64,000 bases of DNA from Aquirufa lenticrescens (GCF_019916085.1 NZ_CP049834.1:775501-839500); one strand, 5' to 3'; shown: positions 44,844 to 54,683, numbered from the stretch's first letter. Numbers and translations are program-made. The notes: generated by a model not told the origin, from the letters alone.

Positions 44844-45565
44844 TTCGTAGGCGAAATTAAATCTTTCATCCAACCTTCTTCGATTCCTTCGAGGGATTTA
44901 CGCAATGCTTCATTCCAATCGTCGGAAATCTTTTGCATATCTTCCTTGTAGAGTCTGATTTCTTTGGCCTTGAAACTATTCTTTTCGTAAACGACCACAT
45001 CAATAGGGAAGTCCACATCATTGGCACTTACTTGGGTAGCATCAAAGGACAAGAAGCCCATTTTTAAGGCGTCTTTTAGCGAAGTTTCGTTGGTTAAATT
45101 GCGGTTTAATAAGGGCTTGCCGTAATTGGAGTTACCAATTATCTGGTATTTTAGACCATCATTAATTTCAATCCAATTGCCTTCTGGGAAGATTAAAAAA
45201 AGTTTGTGTTCGTTGTCTTTGGGCATTTGTCCACCTACAATCGCGTGTAAATTAAAAGCGTAGCCTTCTTTTTCTAGGGTTTCGCGATCTTCAGCAGCTA
45301 CTTGTTTTAGTTTTTGGCCAAAGGAAGTAGCCGCCTGAAACATATAATCGTAGCTTTCTTCCTCATCCTCAATGGCTTGATTGAAATAGGTGACGGCTTT
45401 ATCGCGTACAGAGCGCAATCCTGCTGTCATAATGAAAAGCGAATGATCTTTAATCTCGTGAATGGAGATTTTCTTATTCGAATATACTTCATTACCTGCA
45501 GTAATACGCGTGTCTGCAATCGCAATCAATCCTTCTTTAACGGTAATTCCTAAACAATAAGTCAT
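44840..45565 (-). CDS. Anbu proteasome-related peptidase
   Basis: The 241-residue protein begins MTYCLGITVKEGLIAIADTR, as Anbu proteins do. After methionine removal Thr2 would be the N-terminal nucleophile of an Ntn hydrolase; Asp18 and Lys31 or Lys32 fit the other catalytic positions. Anbu is the proteasome-like beta-subunit relative that assembles into open helical rings; its natural substrate is unknown. The gene is between the alpha-E gene (57-base gap) and the transglutaminase gene (four-base overlap), the known Anbu gene set. Assignment is strong; the role is not. Confidence 0.9.
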   Translation of the reverse strand: MTYCLGITVKEGLIAIADTRITAGNEVYSNKKISIHEIKDHSLFIMTAGLRSVRDKAVTYFNQAIEDEEESYDYMFQAATSFGQKLKQVAAEDRETLEKEGYAFNLHAIVGGQMPKDNEHKLFLIFPEGNWIEINDGLKYQIIGNSNYGKPLLNRNLTNETSLKDALKMGFLSFDATQVSANDVDFPIDVVVYEKNSFKAKEIRLYKEDMQKISDDWNEALRKSLEGIEEGWMKDLISPTK

Positions 45566-45615
45566 ATGATGATGGTGGCAAATGGGAGCGCAATATTACA
45601 TTAATTTTAACAAAT

Positions 45616-45636
45616 AGCCGGCCTAGTTGACCGGCT
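45616..45636 (-). terminator. Small hairpin between the alpha-E and Anbu genes
   Basis: AGCCGG and CCGGCT form a perfect six-base stem around nine bases that include the alpha-E stop codon. ATTTGTTAAAA follows on the minus strand, which is not a strong T tract. It may be a weak terminator or mRNA-processing site that changes the ratio of the two proteins. Confidence 0.35.
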
Positions 45637-46585
45637 TTAAGTCAAAATAAGTGTTGTGTATTGTTTGTCCGATGTCGTTGTTCGAGGTTTGAAAAGCATC
45701 TAAAAACTGGTGCAATCCCGTAGTAAGTATGTCGTCAATCTCTGTGAATTGTACTTCAGAAAGGATCTTGGATAGTTTTTTCTCCGCTAAATTCGAGTAG
45801 CCGTGGTCAAAAGAAGTTCCGGAAATAGCATAAAGCGATTGTTCTGCTTCGGTTAAACAATGGACCACCGATCGCGGAAACCCTTTGTCCAAGATCAAAA
45901 ATTCCACAATATTCGTGGGATTCACCACTTTGTATTGCTGGCGGAACATATTGTAGGCAGAAACCGATTTCAAAACCGAAGACCATAATAACAGATCTAA
46001 AGGAGAACCCACTGCGTCCACATTAGGTAAAAGGGTAAAATATTTAACATCTAAAAAACGTGTCGTTTTGTCTGCCCGTTCGAGTAATTTTCCTAACTGA
46101 CCAAAATGCCAGCCTTCGCCACGGGTAATCGTCGAATCGACAATGCCATAAAACAACTGACTTCCGGATTTGATTTCCTCTAAAAATCCTTGGTAGCGGG
46201 CTAATTCCCAGCTTTTGCTTCCTTCTACGCGGTCCTTTACTTTCCAGTAGATTTGGTTTACATATTCCCACATTTCCTTCGAAATACTTTCGCGAATGGT
46301 GCGGGCATTCTCACGTGCTGAATACAGACAAGAAAGAATCGAGTTCGGATTATTGACATCGAAGGTCATGAAATACAAAACGTTCTCACGGTTTGCTTCG
46401 GGGTAATGTTCGAAGAAATTGTAATGATCGGCCGTGGCCACGATCAAGGGCTCCCATTGTTCCGGGACATTCGGGGGTAAATCGAGGGCAAGATTAAAAT
46501 TCACCGAGATGAAGCGGGCATAATTGTCAGCTCTCTCGATGTACCGATTCATCCAATAAATGGAATTGGCTACACGACTTAACAT
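45623..46585 (-). CDS. Alpha-E domain protein (DUF403) of the Anbu cluster
   Basis: The 320-residue, largely helical protein begins MLSRVANSIYWMNRYIERADNYAR, the hallmark of alpha-E (DUF403) proteins. The family is known by its gene neighbourhood with a circularly permuted ATP-grasp enzyme, a transglutaminase and Anbu, and is thought to serve a peptide-synthesis or tagging system. The ATP-grasp gene, usually directly upstream, is missing: upstream there is only 116 bases and then pyrD on the other strand. The molecular function is unknown. Confidence 0.9.
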   Translation of the reverse strand: MLSRVANSIYWMNRYIERADNYARFISVNFNLALDLPPNVPEQWEPLIVATADHYNFFEHYPEANRENVLYFMTFDVNNPNSILSCLYSARENARTIRESISKEMWEYVNQIYWKVKDRVEGSKSWELARYQGFLEEIKSGSQLFYGIVDSTITRGEGWHFGQLGKLLERADKTTRFLDVKYFTLLPNVDAVGSPLDLLLWSSVLKSVSAYNMFRQQYKVVNPTNIVEFLILDKGFPRSVVHCLTEAEQSLYAISGTSFDHGYSNLAEKKLSKILSEVQFTEIDDILTTGLHQFLDAFQTSNNDIGQTIHNTYFDLKPVN

Positions 46586-46667
46586 AGGCTATAAATTTTT
46601 CTAAAATGCTTGATATCTTAAAATTAGGATTTTTTTTCAGAGTGCGGCATCAGCCCGTCCTTTTTTG

Positions 46668-46675
46668 TATTTTTG
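46668..46675 (+). promoter_or_regulatory. Possible -7 box for pyrD
   Basis: TATTTTTG fits TAnnTTTG and is 26 bases upstream of the pyrD ATG. No TTG is seen at the -33 distance. Confidence 0.35.
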
Positions 46676-46701
46676 CCTATTAATTCGTCCAAAAAATCCA
46701 T

Positions 46702-47730
46702 ATGTTTTATCAAATTTTCATAAAACCACTTTTCTTTCTATTCAATCCAGAGCGTGCGCATTACCTAGCCGCAGATTTAATTCGCTTGACCTTACGTATT
46801 CCAGGGATGTCATTGCTTTTCAAAGCTTTGTTTCAGGTGGAGGATAAACGATTAGAACGGACAGTTTTTGGACTTCATTTTCCTAATCCGGTGGGTTTAG
46901 CGGCTGGATTTGATAAGAATGCGATGCTGATTGATGAATTTGCCGAATTGGGTTTTGGATTTATTGAGGTAGGTACGGTTACTCCCAAACCGCAGGACGG
47001 CAATCCTAAGCCTCGTTTATTTCGATTGCTCGAAGATGAAGCAATAATTAACCGAATGGGATTTAATAATGAAGGCTTGGCCGCGATGAAAACGCGCCTC
47101 GAAAAACGTCGTTCTAAGGTTATTGTAGGTGGAAATTTGGGAAAGAACAAAGTAACACCGAATGAATTAGCGGATGACGATTACCGCCAAGGATTCGAAG
47201 CTTTATATGATGTAGTGGATTATTTTGTAGTGAACGTTAGTTCGCCGAACACCCCTAATCTGCGAGCACTTCAAGAGAAAGAGCCCCTTAAGCAATTGTT
47301 GCAGACCTTGCAAGATTTGAATGCCTTGAAACCGGTACAGAAACCGATTTTATTGAAAATTGCGCCGGATTTGAGTAATGATCAATTAGACGACGTGATT
47401 GAAATTGTGTTAGAAACTCGCTTAGCCGGCGTCATTGCTACGAATACGACCCTGTCTCGCGAAGGTTTGCAATCTGCTCACAAAGGGGAAATGGGCGGAT
47501 TAAGTGGTAAGCCTTTGACCAAAAGATCAACTGAGGTAGTGGCTTATTTACACCAAAAATCAAACGGCCAATTCCCCATCATAGGGGTAGGTGGAATCCA
47601 TTCTGGAGCTGATGCTATAGAGAAATTAAAAGCAGGAGCTTCCTTAGTTCAGATCTATTCCGGCTTCATCTACGAGGGTCCGGGATTGATTAAAGAAATT
47701 AACCAAGAAATACTCGCGGCTGGACTGTAA
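46702..47730 (+). CDS. pyrD: Dihydroorotate dehydrogenase (quinone-linked, class 2)
   Basis: PyrD oxidises dihydroorotate to orotate at the membrane in pyrimidine synthesis. The 342-residue protein has an N-terminal hydrophobic helix for membrane contact, [10 protein letters not shown] near 66, the class 2 serine site [15 protein letters not shown] near 175, [11 protein letters not shown] near 250 and the FMN-phosphate loop [11 protein letters not shown] near 295. It stands upstream of ftsK with 62 bases between the genes. Confidence 0.95.
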   Translation: MFYQIFIKPLFFLFNPERAHYLAADLIRLTLRIPGMSLLFKALFQVEDKRLERTVFGLHFPNPVGLAAGFDKNAMLIDEFAELGFGFIEVGTVTPKPQDGNPKPRLFRLLEDEAIINRMGFNNEGLAAMKTRLEKRRSKVIVGGNLGKNKVTPNELADDDYRQGFEALYDVVDYFVVNVSSPNTPNLRALQEKEPLKQLLQTLQDLNALKPVQKPILLKIAPDLSNDQLDDVIEIVLETRLAGVIATNTTLSREGLQSAHKGEMGGLSGKPLTKRSTEVVAYLHQKSNGQFPIIGVGGIHSGADAIEKLKAGASLVQIYSGFIYEGPGLIKEINQEILAAGL

Positions 47731-47792
47731 ATTGATTTTGTAAATCGGATCAAAAAAGCGAAATTTATAAGATTATAACCTTGGTTCCCACA

Positions 47793-50246
47793 ATGGCAAA
47801 AAAGATTAGTAACACTACAAGTACCTTACAACTTAATTTTGAGCAAGATAAGCCCAAAAGAAAAATGGACGGTGCCGTTCTATACCGCATTCAATTAATT
47901 ATAGCCGCCTTTTTGTTTCTGATTGGTACCCTTTTGTTGGTATCGTTTGGTTCGAGTTTTTTCGTAGGTGTTTCTGACCAAAGTGAGGTAGAGCGAGGCG
48001 TAGTGGATACCATCAAGGGTTCTGATATTCCGATTAAAAACTTTGCAGGACTTTTAGGTGCTAAAATCGCACACTTCTTTTTATTCAAGACTTTTGGGTG
48101 GTCGACCTTATTATTAATCCCCTTATTCTATTTATCGGCGTTAAAAGTGGGTTTCAAAAAAGAGATTTACTCGTTAGAGCGCCTATCTTGGCAGGTATTG
48201 TTCTATATCCTTTGGTTTAGTTTATTAGCAGGATTTTTTGTTTTCTCTCTTGATTTGCCCCATTCAATTGGTGGTGGAGTAGGGTATTTTGTGAACGAGA
48301 AACTGTATCAATTATTAGGTTACCTATCCATTTTTGTGATTGGTTTTGGTGGATTTATCTTTTTGGTTTTATTCTATCAATTAAATCCTAAAAAGGCAGT
48401 TGTTGCAGCTCCTTTGGCCACTGAAGAAGAGGACGAAGAAGAGGAGGAAAGTCTATTTATTGATGAGGATGGTCCTTCAGTTCACGTGGATAATGATGAT
48501 CTACAAGAATTTAGACCAATTGTTCCGCCAGTAGTGGAAGAGGTTGTTCCAGAAATGGAAGCGCCTGTTGAAGTGCCAGAAGAAGTCATTCCTGAGCCAG
48601 AAGTTGCGGAGGAAAAGAAAGAAGATGATTTAGACTTTACCTATAAAGTGGCGGATGTAGCGGATGAAGTAATTGAAGAAGAACCTACTCCGGTGTCTCG
48701 TGAGATCAAAGCAAACGATTTAGTGGAGCAATTTGGCCTTTATGATCCTACCGCTGATTTGCCTAAATACCAGTTTCCTACGATCGATTTATTGAAAGAA
48801 TACGATCAAAAGAACCAAACATCGCAAGTGACGATGGATGAGTTGAAGGCGAATAAGGAGAAGATTGTAGAGACTTTATTGAATTATGGTATCGGGATTC
48901 AGAAGATTGAAGCTACGATTGGGCCCACTGTTACCTTGTATGAGATTGTCCCTAAGGCAGGAGTTCGCGTCAGCAAAATCACTTCTCTTGAAGATGATTT
49001 ATCCCTTTCATTGGCTGCTATGGGAGTTCGTATTATCGGCCAAATGCCTGGTAAAGACACCATCGGTATCGAGGTAGCTAACAAGAACCGCGAGATGGTT
49101 CCAGTTCGTGCGGTAATCGGTTCTGAAAAGTTCCAAAAATCCACCTACGATCTTCCTATCACATTAGGTAAGACGATTTCGAATGAGATTTTTGTTGCGG
49201 ATTTGGCCAAAATGCCTCACCTCTTAATGGCCGGAGCAACAGGTCAAGGTAAGTCGGTAGGTTTAAATATGCTCTTGACTTCTTTGATTTACAAGAAGCA
49301 CCCGGCGACATTGAAGTTTGTTTTGGTCGATCCGAAGAAAGTGGAATTATCGCTTTTCAACAAGTTAGAGCGTCACTTCTTGGCTTGTCTTCCTGATTCA
49401 GCAGAGGCGATTATTACAGACACGAAAAAGGTAGTAAGCACGTTGAACTCGCTTTGTAAGGAGATGGACTTGCGTTATGATAAGTTGAAAGACGCTGGTT
49501 GCCGAAACATTAAGGAATACAACCAGAAGTTCATCAACCGTCGCTTGAATCCAAACGAGCACGACTTTATGCCATACATCGTCTTAGTGATTGATGAGTT
49601 AGCCGATTTAATGTTAACGGCGGGTAAAGAGGTAGAACATCCGATTGCGCGTCTTGCTCAATTAGCGCGCGCCATCGGTATTCACTTGGTTGTGGCGACA
49701 CAACGTCCTTCGGTGAACGTCATCACCGGTACGATTAAGGCGAATTTCCCAGCTCGTCTATCGTTTAAGGTAATGTCCAAAATTGACTCCCGCACCATTC
49801 TCGACGCCGGTGGCGCTGATCAGTTAGTAGGTATGGGAGATATGTTATTGTCGATGGGCTCAGAAGTGATTCGTTTGCAATGTGCCTTCGTAGACACCCC
49901 AGAAGTGGAAGACATCTGTGATTTCATTGGAAACCAACAAGGGTATACTTCTGCTTATTTATTGCCTGAGCCTGATTCAGAGGAAATGGGTGGCCAAGAT
50001 CGCGGGGATTTCGATCCAAGTGACCGAGATTCGTTCTTCGATGAAGCAGCTCGCTTAGTCGTGATGCACCAGCAGGGAAGTACATCGCTAATCCAACGTA
50101 AGTTGAAATTAGGCTATAACCGTGCTGGTCGTTTAATTGATCAGTTAGAAGCTGCAGGAATCGTAGGTTCATTCGGTGGTTCCAAAGCCAGAGAAGTACT
50201 CGTGAAATCAGAAACTGAATTAGAAGAGATTTTGAAAAATTTATAA
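47793..50246 (+). CDS. ftsK: DNA translocase FtsK
   Basis: FtsK anchors at the division site and pumps chromosome DNA toward dif, where it activates XerCD. The 817-residue protein has four to five membrane helices (about 25-210), an acidic linker (about 215-330) and a RecA-like motor with Walker A GATGQGKS near 480 and Walker B YIVLVIDELADL near 600. A C-terminal gamma domain begins with RDSFFDEAARLVV near 745. The ATG at 47793 was preferred over the TTG at 47781. lolA follows after one base. The partner recombinase gene xerD is 7 kb upstream. Confidence 0.95.
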   Translation: MAKKISNTTSTLQLNFEQDKPKRKMDGAVLYRIQLIIAAFLFLIGTLLLVSFGSSFFVGVSDQSEVERGVVDTIKGSDIPIKNFAGLLGAKIAHFFLFKTFGWSTLLLIPLFYLSALKVGFKKEIYSLERLSWQVLFYILWFSLLAGFFVFSLDLPHSIGGGVGYFVNEKLYQLLGYLSIFVIGFGGFIFLVLFYQLNPKKAVVAAPLATEEEDEEEEESLFIDEDGPSVHVDNDDLQEFRPIVPPVVEEVVPEMEAPVEVPEEVIPEPEVAEEKKEDDLDFTYKVADVADEVIEEEPTPVSREIKANDLVEQFGLYDPTADLPKYQFPTIDLLKEYDQKNQTSQVTMDELKANKEKIVETLLNYGIGIQKIEATIGPTVTLYEIVPKAGVRVSKITSLEDDLSLSLAAMGVRIIGQMPGKDTIGIEVANKNREMVPVRAVIGSEKFQKSTYDLPITLGKTISNEIFVADLAKMPHLLMAGATGQGKSVGLNMLLTSLIYKKHPATLKFVLVDPKKVELSLFNKLERHFLACLPDSAEAIITDTKKVVSTLNSLCKEMDLRYDKLKDAGCRNIKEYNQKFINRRLNPNEHDFMPYIVLVIDELADLMLTAGKEVEHPIARLAQLARAIGIHLVVATQRPSVNVITGTIKANFPARLSFKVMSKIDSRTILDAGGADQLVGMGDMLLSMGSEVIRLQCAFVDTPEVEDICDFIGNQQGYTSAYLLPEPDSEEMGGQDRGDFDPSDRDSFFDEAARLVVMHQQGSTSLIQRKLKLGYNRAGRLIDQLEAAGIVGSFGGSKAREVLVKSETELEEILKNL

Positions 50247-50247
50247 G

Positions 50248-50850
50248 ATGAAAAAAGGACTATTATTACTATGCTTGAGTTTTAGCGTATTTGCTCAGTC
50301 GAACAAGGCGGTAAGCCTGATTGATGGAATGCAGAAGAAGTACAAGACGATGGGCTCATTCTCCGCTAATTTTACCTATCAAACAGAAGGAGCAGCCACC
50401 ATGTCTGGATCTATTACAGTGAAAGGGATGAAGTTTCGTTTAAAAACGGCTGGCCAAGAGATCTTTAATAATGGGAAAGAAGTAGCCACCTATATCAAAG
50501 AAATCAATGAGGTGAACATCTCTAGCTTTGATCCTTCAGAAGGTGATTTGAATCCGGCTAAAATCTATTCATTCGACAAGAAGGCCTACAAGATCTCTTT
50601 TAAAGGCGAATCAGCTGGCGTCTCGACGGTGGAGTTAGCTCCTGTGGCAAAAGGTACTCAGGTGAAGAGTATCGCCCTTAAAATTTCAAATGCGGATCTA
50701 TCTGTAAGTGAATGGACAATCATTAATAAGGCGGGAAAGAAACAGCACTTTAAAGTGGCTAAATTAAACCCAAAAGCAAACGCTGACGATAAATTTTTCA
50801 GCTTTGACAAGAAAGCCTTTCCAGGTGTTGAAGTGAACGATTTACGTTAA
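50248..50850 (+). CDS. lolA: Outer-membrane lipoprotein carrier LolA
   Basis: LolA ferries lipoproteins across the periplasm. The 200-residue protein has a signal peptide (about 1-17, ending SVFAQ) and the LolA-like beta pattern with MGSFSANFTYQTEG near 30-43, MSGSITVKGMKFRLKT and the asparagine-rich NNGKEVATYI. The ftsK-lolA adjacency is familiar from Bacteroidota and strengthens the call. A strong terminator follows. Confidence 0.88.
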   Translation: MKKGLLLLCLSFSVFAQSNKAVSLIDGMQKKYKTMGSFSANFTYQTEGAATMSGSITVKGMKFRLKTAGQEIFNNGKEVATYIKEINEVNISSFDPSEGDLNPAKIYSFDKKAYKISFKGESAGVSTVELAPVAKGTQVKSIALKISNADLSVSEWTIINKAGKKQHFKVAKLNPKANADDKFFSFDKKAFPGVEVNDLR

Positions 50851-50871
50851 TCTATTTACCGGATTGCACAT

Positions 50872-50905
50872 AAAAAAAGGCCTCTCGAAAGAAAGGCCTT
50901 TTTTT
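50872..50905. terminator. Two-way terminator between lolA and purQ
   Basis: A run of A, then AGGCCT, a loop, AGGCCT and a run of seven T form a perfect hairpin with A/T extension. It lies 21 bases after the lolA stop and 17 bases before the purQ stop, so it can serve both convergent genes. Confidence 0.9.
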
Positions 50906-50922
50906 ATGTGTACTGTAGAGGA

Positions 50923-51609
50923 TTAAAAAGTCTGCAAAATTAATTGCTTCATAATCTCTAATCCATCCGTATTATTCAAATCTGGATCTGCCGCTCTTTC
51001 TGGGTGAGGCATCATTCCAAATACGTTTCTGCCTTCATTACAGATACCTGCTATGTTTAAAAGACTACCATTCGGGTTTGACTCTTCTGTTACTTCCCCA
51101 TTCTCGTTGCAGTAGTAGAACAAGATTTGGTCATTTGCTTTCAAAGAGGCTAAAGTCTTCTCATCTGTGAAATAACGTCCCTCTGCGTGAGCGATAGGTA
51201 TTTTGTAGGCTTTATTCGTATCTAATTCTTGAGTTAACAATGAATTATTCGTAGCTGCTTTTAAGTAGATATTCTTAGAAATGAATTTCTGAGAATTATT
51301 TCTTAATAAAACGCCAGGCAATAAATGCGCTTCAACTAATACTTGGAAACCATTGCAAATTCCCATTAAATAACCGCCATTTTTTGCGTGCTCGATAACG
51401 TGCTCCATAATAGGGGAGAAACGAGCAATAGCACCAGAACGCAAGTAATCTCCGTAAGAGAAACCACCTGGAACGATGATGAAATCACAGTTTTGTAGAT
51501 CAGTCTCTTTGTGCCAAAGTTTAACAGCTTCATAGCCTAAACTTTGAATGACTCCGACGGTATCGTCGTCACAATTGGATCCTGGGAATACTACTACGCC
51601 AAATTTCAT
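50923..51609 (-). CDS. purQ: Phosphoribosylformylglycinamidine synthase glutaminase subunit
   Basis: PurQ supplies ammonia from glutamine to PurL in purine synthesis. The 228-residue protein is a class I glutamine amidotransferase with the nucleophile in MGICNGFQVLVE near 87 and the His/Glu pair in MMPHPERA near 200. The ATG at 51609 (MKFGVVVFPGSNC) is the conserved family start; the longer frame runs back 27 codons without support. A -7-like box lies 24 bases upstream. PurL is not in the window. Confidence 0.95.
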   Translation of the reverse strand: MKFGVVVFPGSNCDDDTVGVIQSLGYEAVKLWHKETDLQNCDFIIVPGGFSYGDYLRSGAIARFSPIMEHVIEHAKNGGYLMGICNGFQVLVEAHLLPGVLLRNNSQKFISKNIYLKAATNNSLLTQELDTNKAYKIPIAHAEGRYFTDEKTLASLKANDQILFYYCNENGEVTEESNPNGSLLNIAGICNEGRNVFGMMPHPERAADPDLNNTDGLEIMKQLILQTF

Positions 51610-51632
51610 ATTTTCTTTGCTATTATTTTGTG

Positions 51633-51640
51633 CAAAAATA
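51633..51640 (-). promoter_or_regulatory. Possible -7 box for purQ
   Basis: On the minus strand TATTTTTG fits TAnnTTTG and is 23 bases before the purQ ATG. A -33 TTG is not seen at the right distance. Confidence 0.4.
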
Positions 51641-51677
51641 CGGTTTTTGAATGAAAAATGCAGACCCTCCGGAGCTT

Positions 51678-52160
51678 TTATTTTAACCAAAATCCGAGTC
51701 TCAACCCTGCCTTGGTTTCAAAACCATTTTGTCCAATCCCCGCATTTACCGATAGATCAAGATGGAAATGGCTGTTGTAGTTTCGTTGAATACCCCAAAC
51801 ACCTCCAGCGTACATATGGGTTGCTTCCTCCGCTTTCTTAAAAACAAAAGAAGGCTCCGCAAATAATCCAATGTAGTTTCCAGAATAATTTGTGGAGAGA
51901 CGTCCTTCGTCTCTCCGTTTTTCTAGGTTATAATAGTGTCGGTATTCGCCTCTCAGCATGAATAATTTAGACTGTAAACCATTTGTACTGCCATATCCGA
52001 TGGAGTTTCCTATAGATAATTTAAGCGAGTTATTTTCTTGTATGCTCTTCTCCAAGCCGATGGAAGGCGATAAAATAGAGATGGAATACAAAGGCTTAGT
52101 TTCTTGTGCACTCAGTTGAATTGCAACAAAAAGCAGCAACATAGTGATCGGGTATTTCAT
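51678..52160 (-). CDS. Small outer-membrane-barrel-like protein
   Basis: The 160-residue protein has a signal peptide (about 1-18, ending QLSAQ). Alternating strands follow (ISILSPSIGLEKS, GNYIGLFAEPSFV, AGGVWGIQRNY, KAGLRLGFWLK), as in small beta-barrels of the outer membrane. I do not recognise a family. It follows the lipoprotein gene by ten bases, so the two are probably co-expressed. Confidence 0.6.
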   Translation of the reverse strand: MKYPITMLLLFVAIQLSAQETKPLYSISILSPSIGLEKSIQENNSLKLSIGNSIGYGSTNGLQSKLFMLRGEYRHYYNLEKRRDEGRLSTNYSGNYIGLFAEPSFVFKKAEEATHMYAGGVWGIQRNYNSHFHLDLSVNAGIGQNGFETKAGLRLGFWLK

Positions 52161-52170
52161 AAGAATGAGT

Positions 52171-53139
52171 TTAAAAATTTAATGAATAAGTAAAGCCATT
52201 TCGTCCACGGCAGATGGCTGTTCCTACATTCGTTGCCCAATTTAAAGGGACATAATTGAAGGTTTCATCGATGACCGTTTCGATTTTATAATCGTCTTGG
52301 GTAGTTGCTGAATAGTGTTTAGAAAAAGGAGTGTAATATTCGAGGAAGTTAATATCACCTTCCATAGACATAGCTGCACTACTATTACCCCAATAATAAG
52401 TGAACCAAAAGCGTTGTCGCCACTCGTGTTTTACTCGCACGGCGAGTTTACGGTAGAAGCCTAAGTCAAGCAGATAAACTTCTGCGGTAAAGCGACAGGT
52501 CCCTTGTCCTGGGTTTTCGTAGGTGACAGAATTGCTTTCGACTTTATTCAGTACTTTACTAGTTGTATTTTTAAGAGCAGTTGCAGGCTGACTTTGGTAA
52601 ACTGTTGCATGTGCCACTTTCTCAGGTGAGGCGCGGAAAGTCGCTTTGTTCTGTTCGAAATCAACGATTCTAATTTGAAAGACTTTGGTAGGATTGACCT
52701 GGTATACTAGTTCGCCTATTTGTATCAGACCATCTTTGTTAATCAACCGGCTTAAAATGGTGTCATCCACGATGGGCTGAAGTGATTTATCCTCTCCATC
52801 ACCCACGAGTTTTAGCATGTGTTCAAATCCAGTTAGGTCTCCGGTTTCTGCTATTTGCGTCAAGGTAAGTGAATCTAATTTGCGCAATTCCGTGCTTTGT
52901 GATTCCAAAAATTGAATGTCGCGCAAAATGGAAGGGTCGGAGGGATTCTTTTGGAATTTTTCGACATAAGCCTGAAAAGTGACTTGATCTTCGAAAGCCA
53001 GAAAGCCATTTGAATTGAGTAGCGTGTAAGTAGTGTTTACTGGAACGATGGTCGCTGCTGGGTCTTTCGTGCAGGACGTAAAAAATAAAGTGCAGGCAAA
53101 TAGGATTGCCACGACATACGTCGTGTAGTGATTTTTCAT
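52171..53139 (-). CDS. Lipoprotein of unknown function
   Basis: The 322-residue product has a lipoprotein signal ending FFTSC (Cys at about residue 23) and no motif I can name. The first half is helical and polar (LESQSTELRKLDSL near 68) and the second is beta-rich with many aromatic residues (FWFTYYWGNSSAA near 243). A cysteine pair may form a disulfide (GTCRF near 210, TAICRG near 310). The gene leads a two-gene unit with the small barrel protein. Upstream 175 bases hold the ahcY terminator and no clear promoter. Confidence 0.65.
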   Translation of the reverse strand: MKNHYTTYVVAILFACTLFFTSCTKDPAATIVPVNTTYTLLNSNGFLAFEDQVTFQAYVEKFQKNPSDPSILRDIQFLESQSTELRKLDSLTLTQIAETGDLTGFEHMLKLVGDGEDKSLQPIVDDTILSRLINKDGLIQIGELVYQVNPTKVFQIRIVDFEQNKATFRASPEKVAHATVYQSQPATALKNTTSKVLNKVESNSVTYENPGQGTCRFTAEVYLLDLGFYRKLAVRVKHEWRQRFWFTYYWGNSSAAMSMEGDINFLEYYTPFSKHYSATTQDDYKIETVIDETFNYVPLNWATNVGTAICRGRNGFTYSLNF

Positions 53140-53261
53140 TGTATTAGTGGTTAAATGTGAGTACTAGGATAAAGGTAGACTAAACTTTGAGAGTTCGGTA
53201 CCCACCTATTGAGATTACCAAGAAACTGATAATGAGTTAAAAAGATAATGAGGGAAACAAA

Positions 53262-53292
53262 AAGGCCGCGACTCGTAGAGTCGCGGCCTTTC
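53262..53292 (-). terminator. Terminator of ahcY
   Basis: AAAGGCCGCGACT and AGTCGCGGCCTTT form a perfect 13-base stem around a five-base loop, 22 bases after the ahcY stop. T-rich sequence follows on the minus strand. It is one of the strongest hairpins in the window. Confidence 0.9.
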
Positions 53293-53314
53293 AAAACCTA
53301 ACAGGAAATAAATC

Positions 53315-54631
53315 CTAGTATCTGTAGTGCTCAGGCTTGTATGGTCCCGCTTGAGGTACACCAATGTAGTCAGCTTGCTCTTTTTCTAACTTCTCTAATT
53401 TAGCACCAATGTGCGCTAAGTGTAAAAAAGCTACTTTCTCATCTAAGTGCTTAGGAAGAATGTACACTTTGTTCTCGTAGTTCGCTGAGTTCGCCCAAAG
53501 TTCTAATTGAGCCAATGTTTGGTTACAGAACGAGTTCGACATCACGAATGAAGGGTGACCCATCGCACAACCTAAGTTCACTAAACGACCTTCCGCTAAA
53601 ACGATTACGTTTTTACCATCGATCGTGTACATATCTACTTGTGGTTTGATTTGATCTTTCGATGCACCGTAGTTGTTGTTCAACCACTCCATATCGATTT
53701 CGTTATCGAAGTGACCGATGTTACAAACGATTGCTTTGTCCTTCATCGCTTTGAAGTGACGATCACGGATAATCTTCACGTTACCAGTCGCCGTTACAAA
53801 GATGTTTGCGCGTGTCGCTGCTTCGTCCATTGGAACTACTTCGTAGCCATCCATTGCTGCTTGTAAAGCACAAATTGGATCGATTTCAGTTACTAACACA
53901 CGGCAACCTGCACCACGTAATGAATCAGCAGAACCTTTTCCTACGTCACCGTAACCAGCTACTACTGCTACTTTACCCGCTAACATTAAGTCTGTCGCAC
54001 GACGAATCGCATCTACTAATGACTCTTTGCAACCGTATTTGTTATCAAATTTAGACTTAGTTACCGAGTCATTTACGTTGATCGCTGGCAAGAATAACGT
54101 GCCATTCTTCATACGCTCATATAAACGGTGAACACCTGTCGTAGTTTCTTCTGATAAGCCTTTGATGCCTTCGATTAACTCAGGATATTCATCAAAAACC
54201 ATATTAGTTAAATCACCACCATCATCTAAGATCATGTTTAATGGTTGACGATCTTCTCCAAAGAATAAAGTCTGCTCAATACACCAGTTGAATTCTTCTT
54301 CGTTCATGCCTTTCCAAGCATAAACCGGAATGCCTGCTGCTGCGATAGCCGCTGCTGCGTGATCTTGTGTAGAGAAAATGTTACAAGAGGACCAAGTAAC
54401 GTCAGCTCCTAAAGCTGTTAATGTTTCAATTAAAACCGCTGTTTGAATTGTCATGTGAAGACAACCTGCGATACGCGCACCTTTTAAAGGTTGTGCAGCA
54501 CCGAATTCTTCACGTAATGCCATCAAACCTGGCATTTCTGCTTCTGCTAATTGAATTTCTTTGCGACCCCAGTCCGCTAATGCAATGTCTTTAACTTTGA
54601 ATGGTACATAAGTACCCGATTGTGATGCCAT
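53315..54631 (-). CDS. ahcY: Adenosylhomocysteinase
   Basis: AhcY splits S-adenosylhomocysteine into adenosine and homocysteine in the methyl cycle. The 438-residue protein has the NAD-binding loop [15 protein letters not shown] near 220, [15 protein letters not shown] near 82, [13 protein letters not shown]-like residues near 190 and a C-terminal tail ending YKPEHYRY that completes the neighbour's cofactor site. It stands alone with a -7-like box and a strong terminator. Confidence 0.97.
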   Translation of the reverse strand: MASQSGTYVPFKVKDIALADWGRKEIQLAEAEMPGLMALREEFGAAQPLKGARIAGCLHMTIQTAVLIETLTALGADVTWSSCNIFSTQDHAAAAIAAAGIPVYAWKGMNEEEFNWCIEQTLFFGEDRQPLNMILDDGGDLTNMVFDEYPELIEGIKGLSEETTTGVHRLYERMKNGTLFLPAINVNDSVTKSKFDNKYGCKESLVDAIRRATDLMLAGKVAVVAGYGDVGKGSADSLRGAGCRVLVTEIDPICALQAAMDGYEVVPMDEAATRANIFVTATGNVKIIRDRHFKAMKDKAIVCNIGHFDNEIDMEWLNNNYGASKDQIKPQVDMYTIDGKNVIVLAEGRLVNLGCAMGHPSFVMSNSFCNQTLAQLELWANSANYENKVYILPKHLDEKVAFLHLAHIGAKLEKLEKEQADYIGVPQAGPYKPEHYRY

Positions 54632-54669
54632 TGTGTGTATTTTTTGAAAGGTATTTTCTTACTAAAGTG

Positions 54670-54677
54670 CAAATTTA
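54670..54677 (-). promoter_or_regulatory. Possible -7 box for ahcY
   Basis: On the minus strand TAAATTTG fits TAnnTTTG and is 38 bases before the ahcY ATG. A -33 box is not clear; murF ends seven bases further upstream. Confidence 0.4.
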
Positions 54678-54683
54678 ATGCAA

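Noticed and set aside
53140-53261. Riboswitch or small RNA upstream of the lipoprotein gene
   Set aside because: Apart from the ahcY terminator, no conserved structure or promoter was recognised in these bases.
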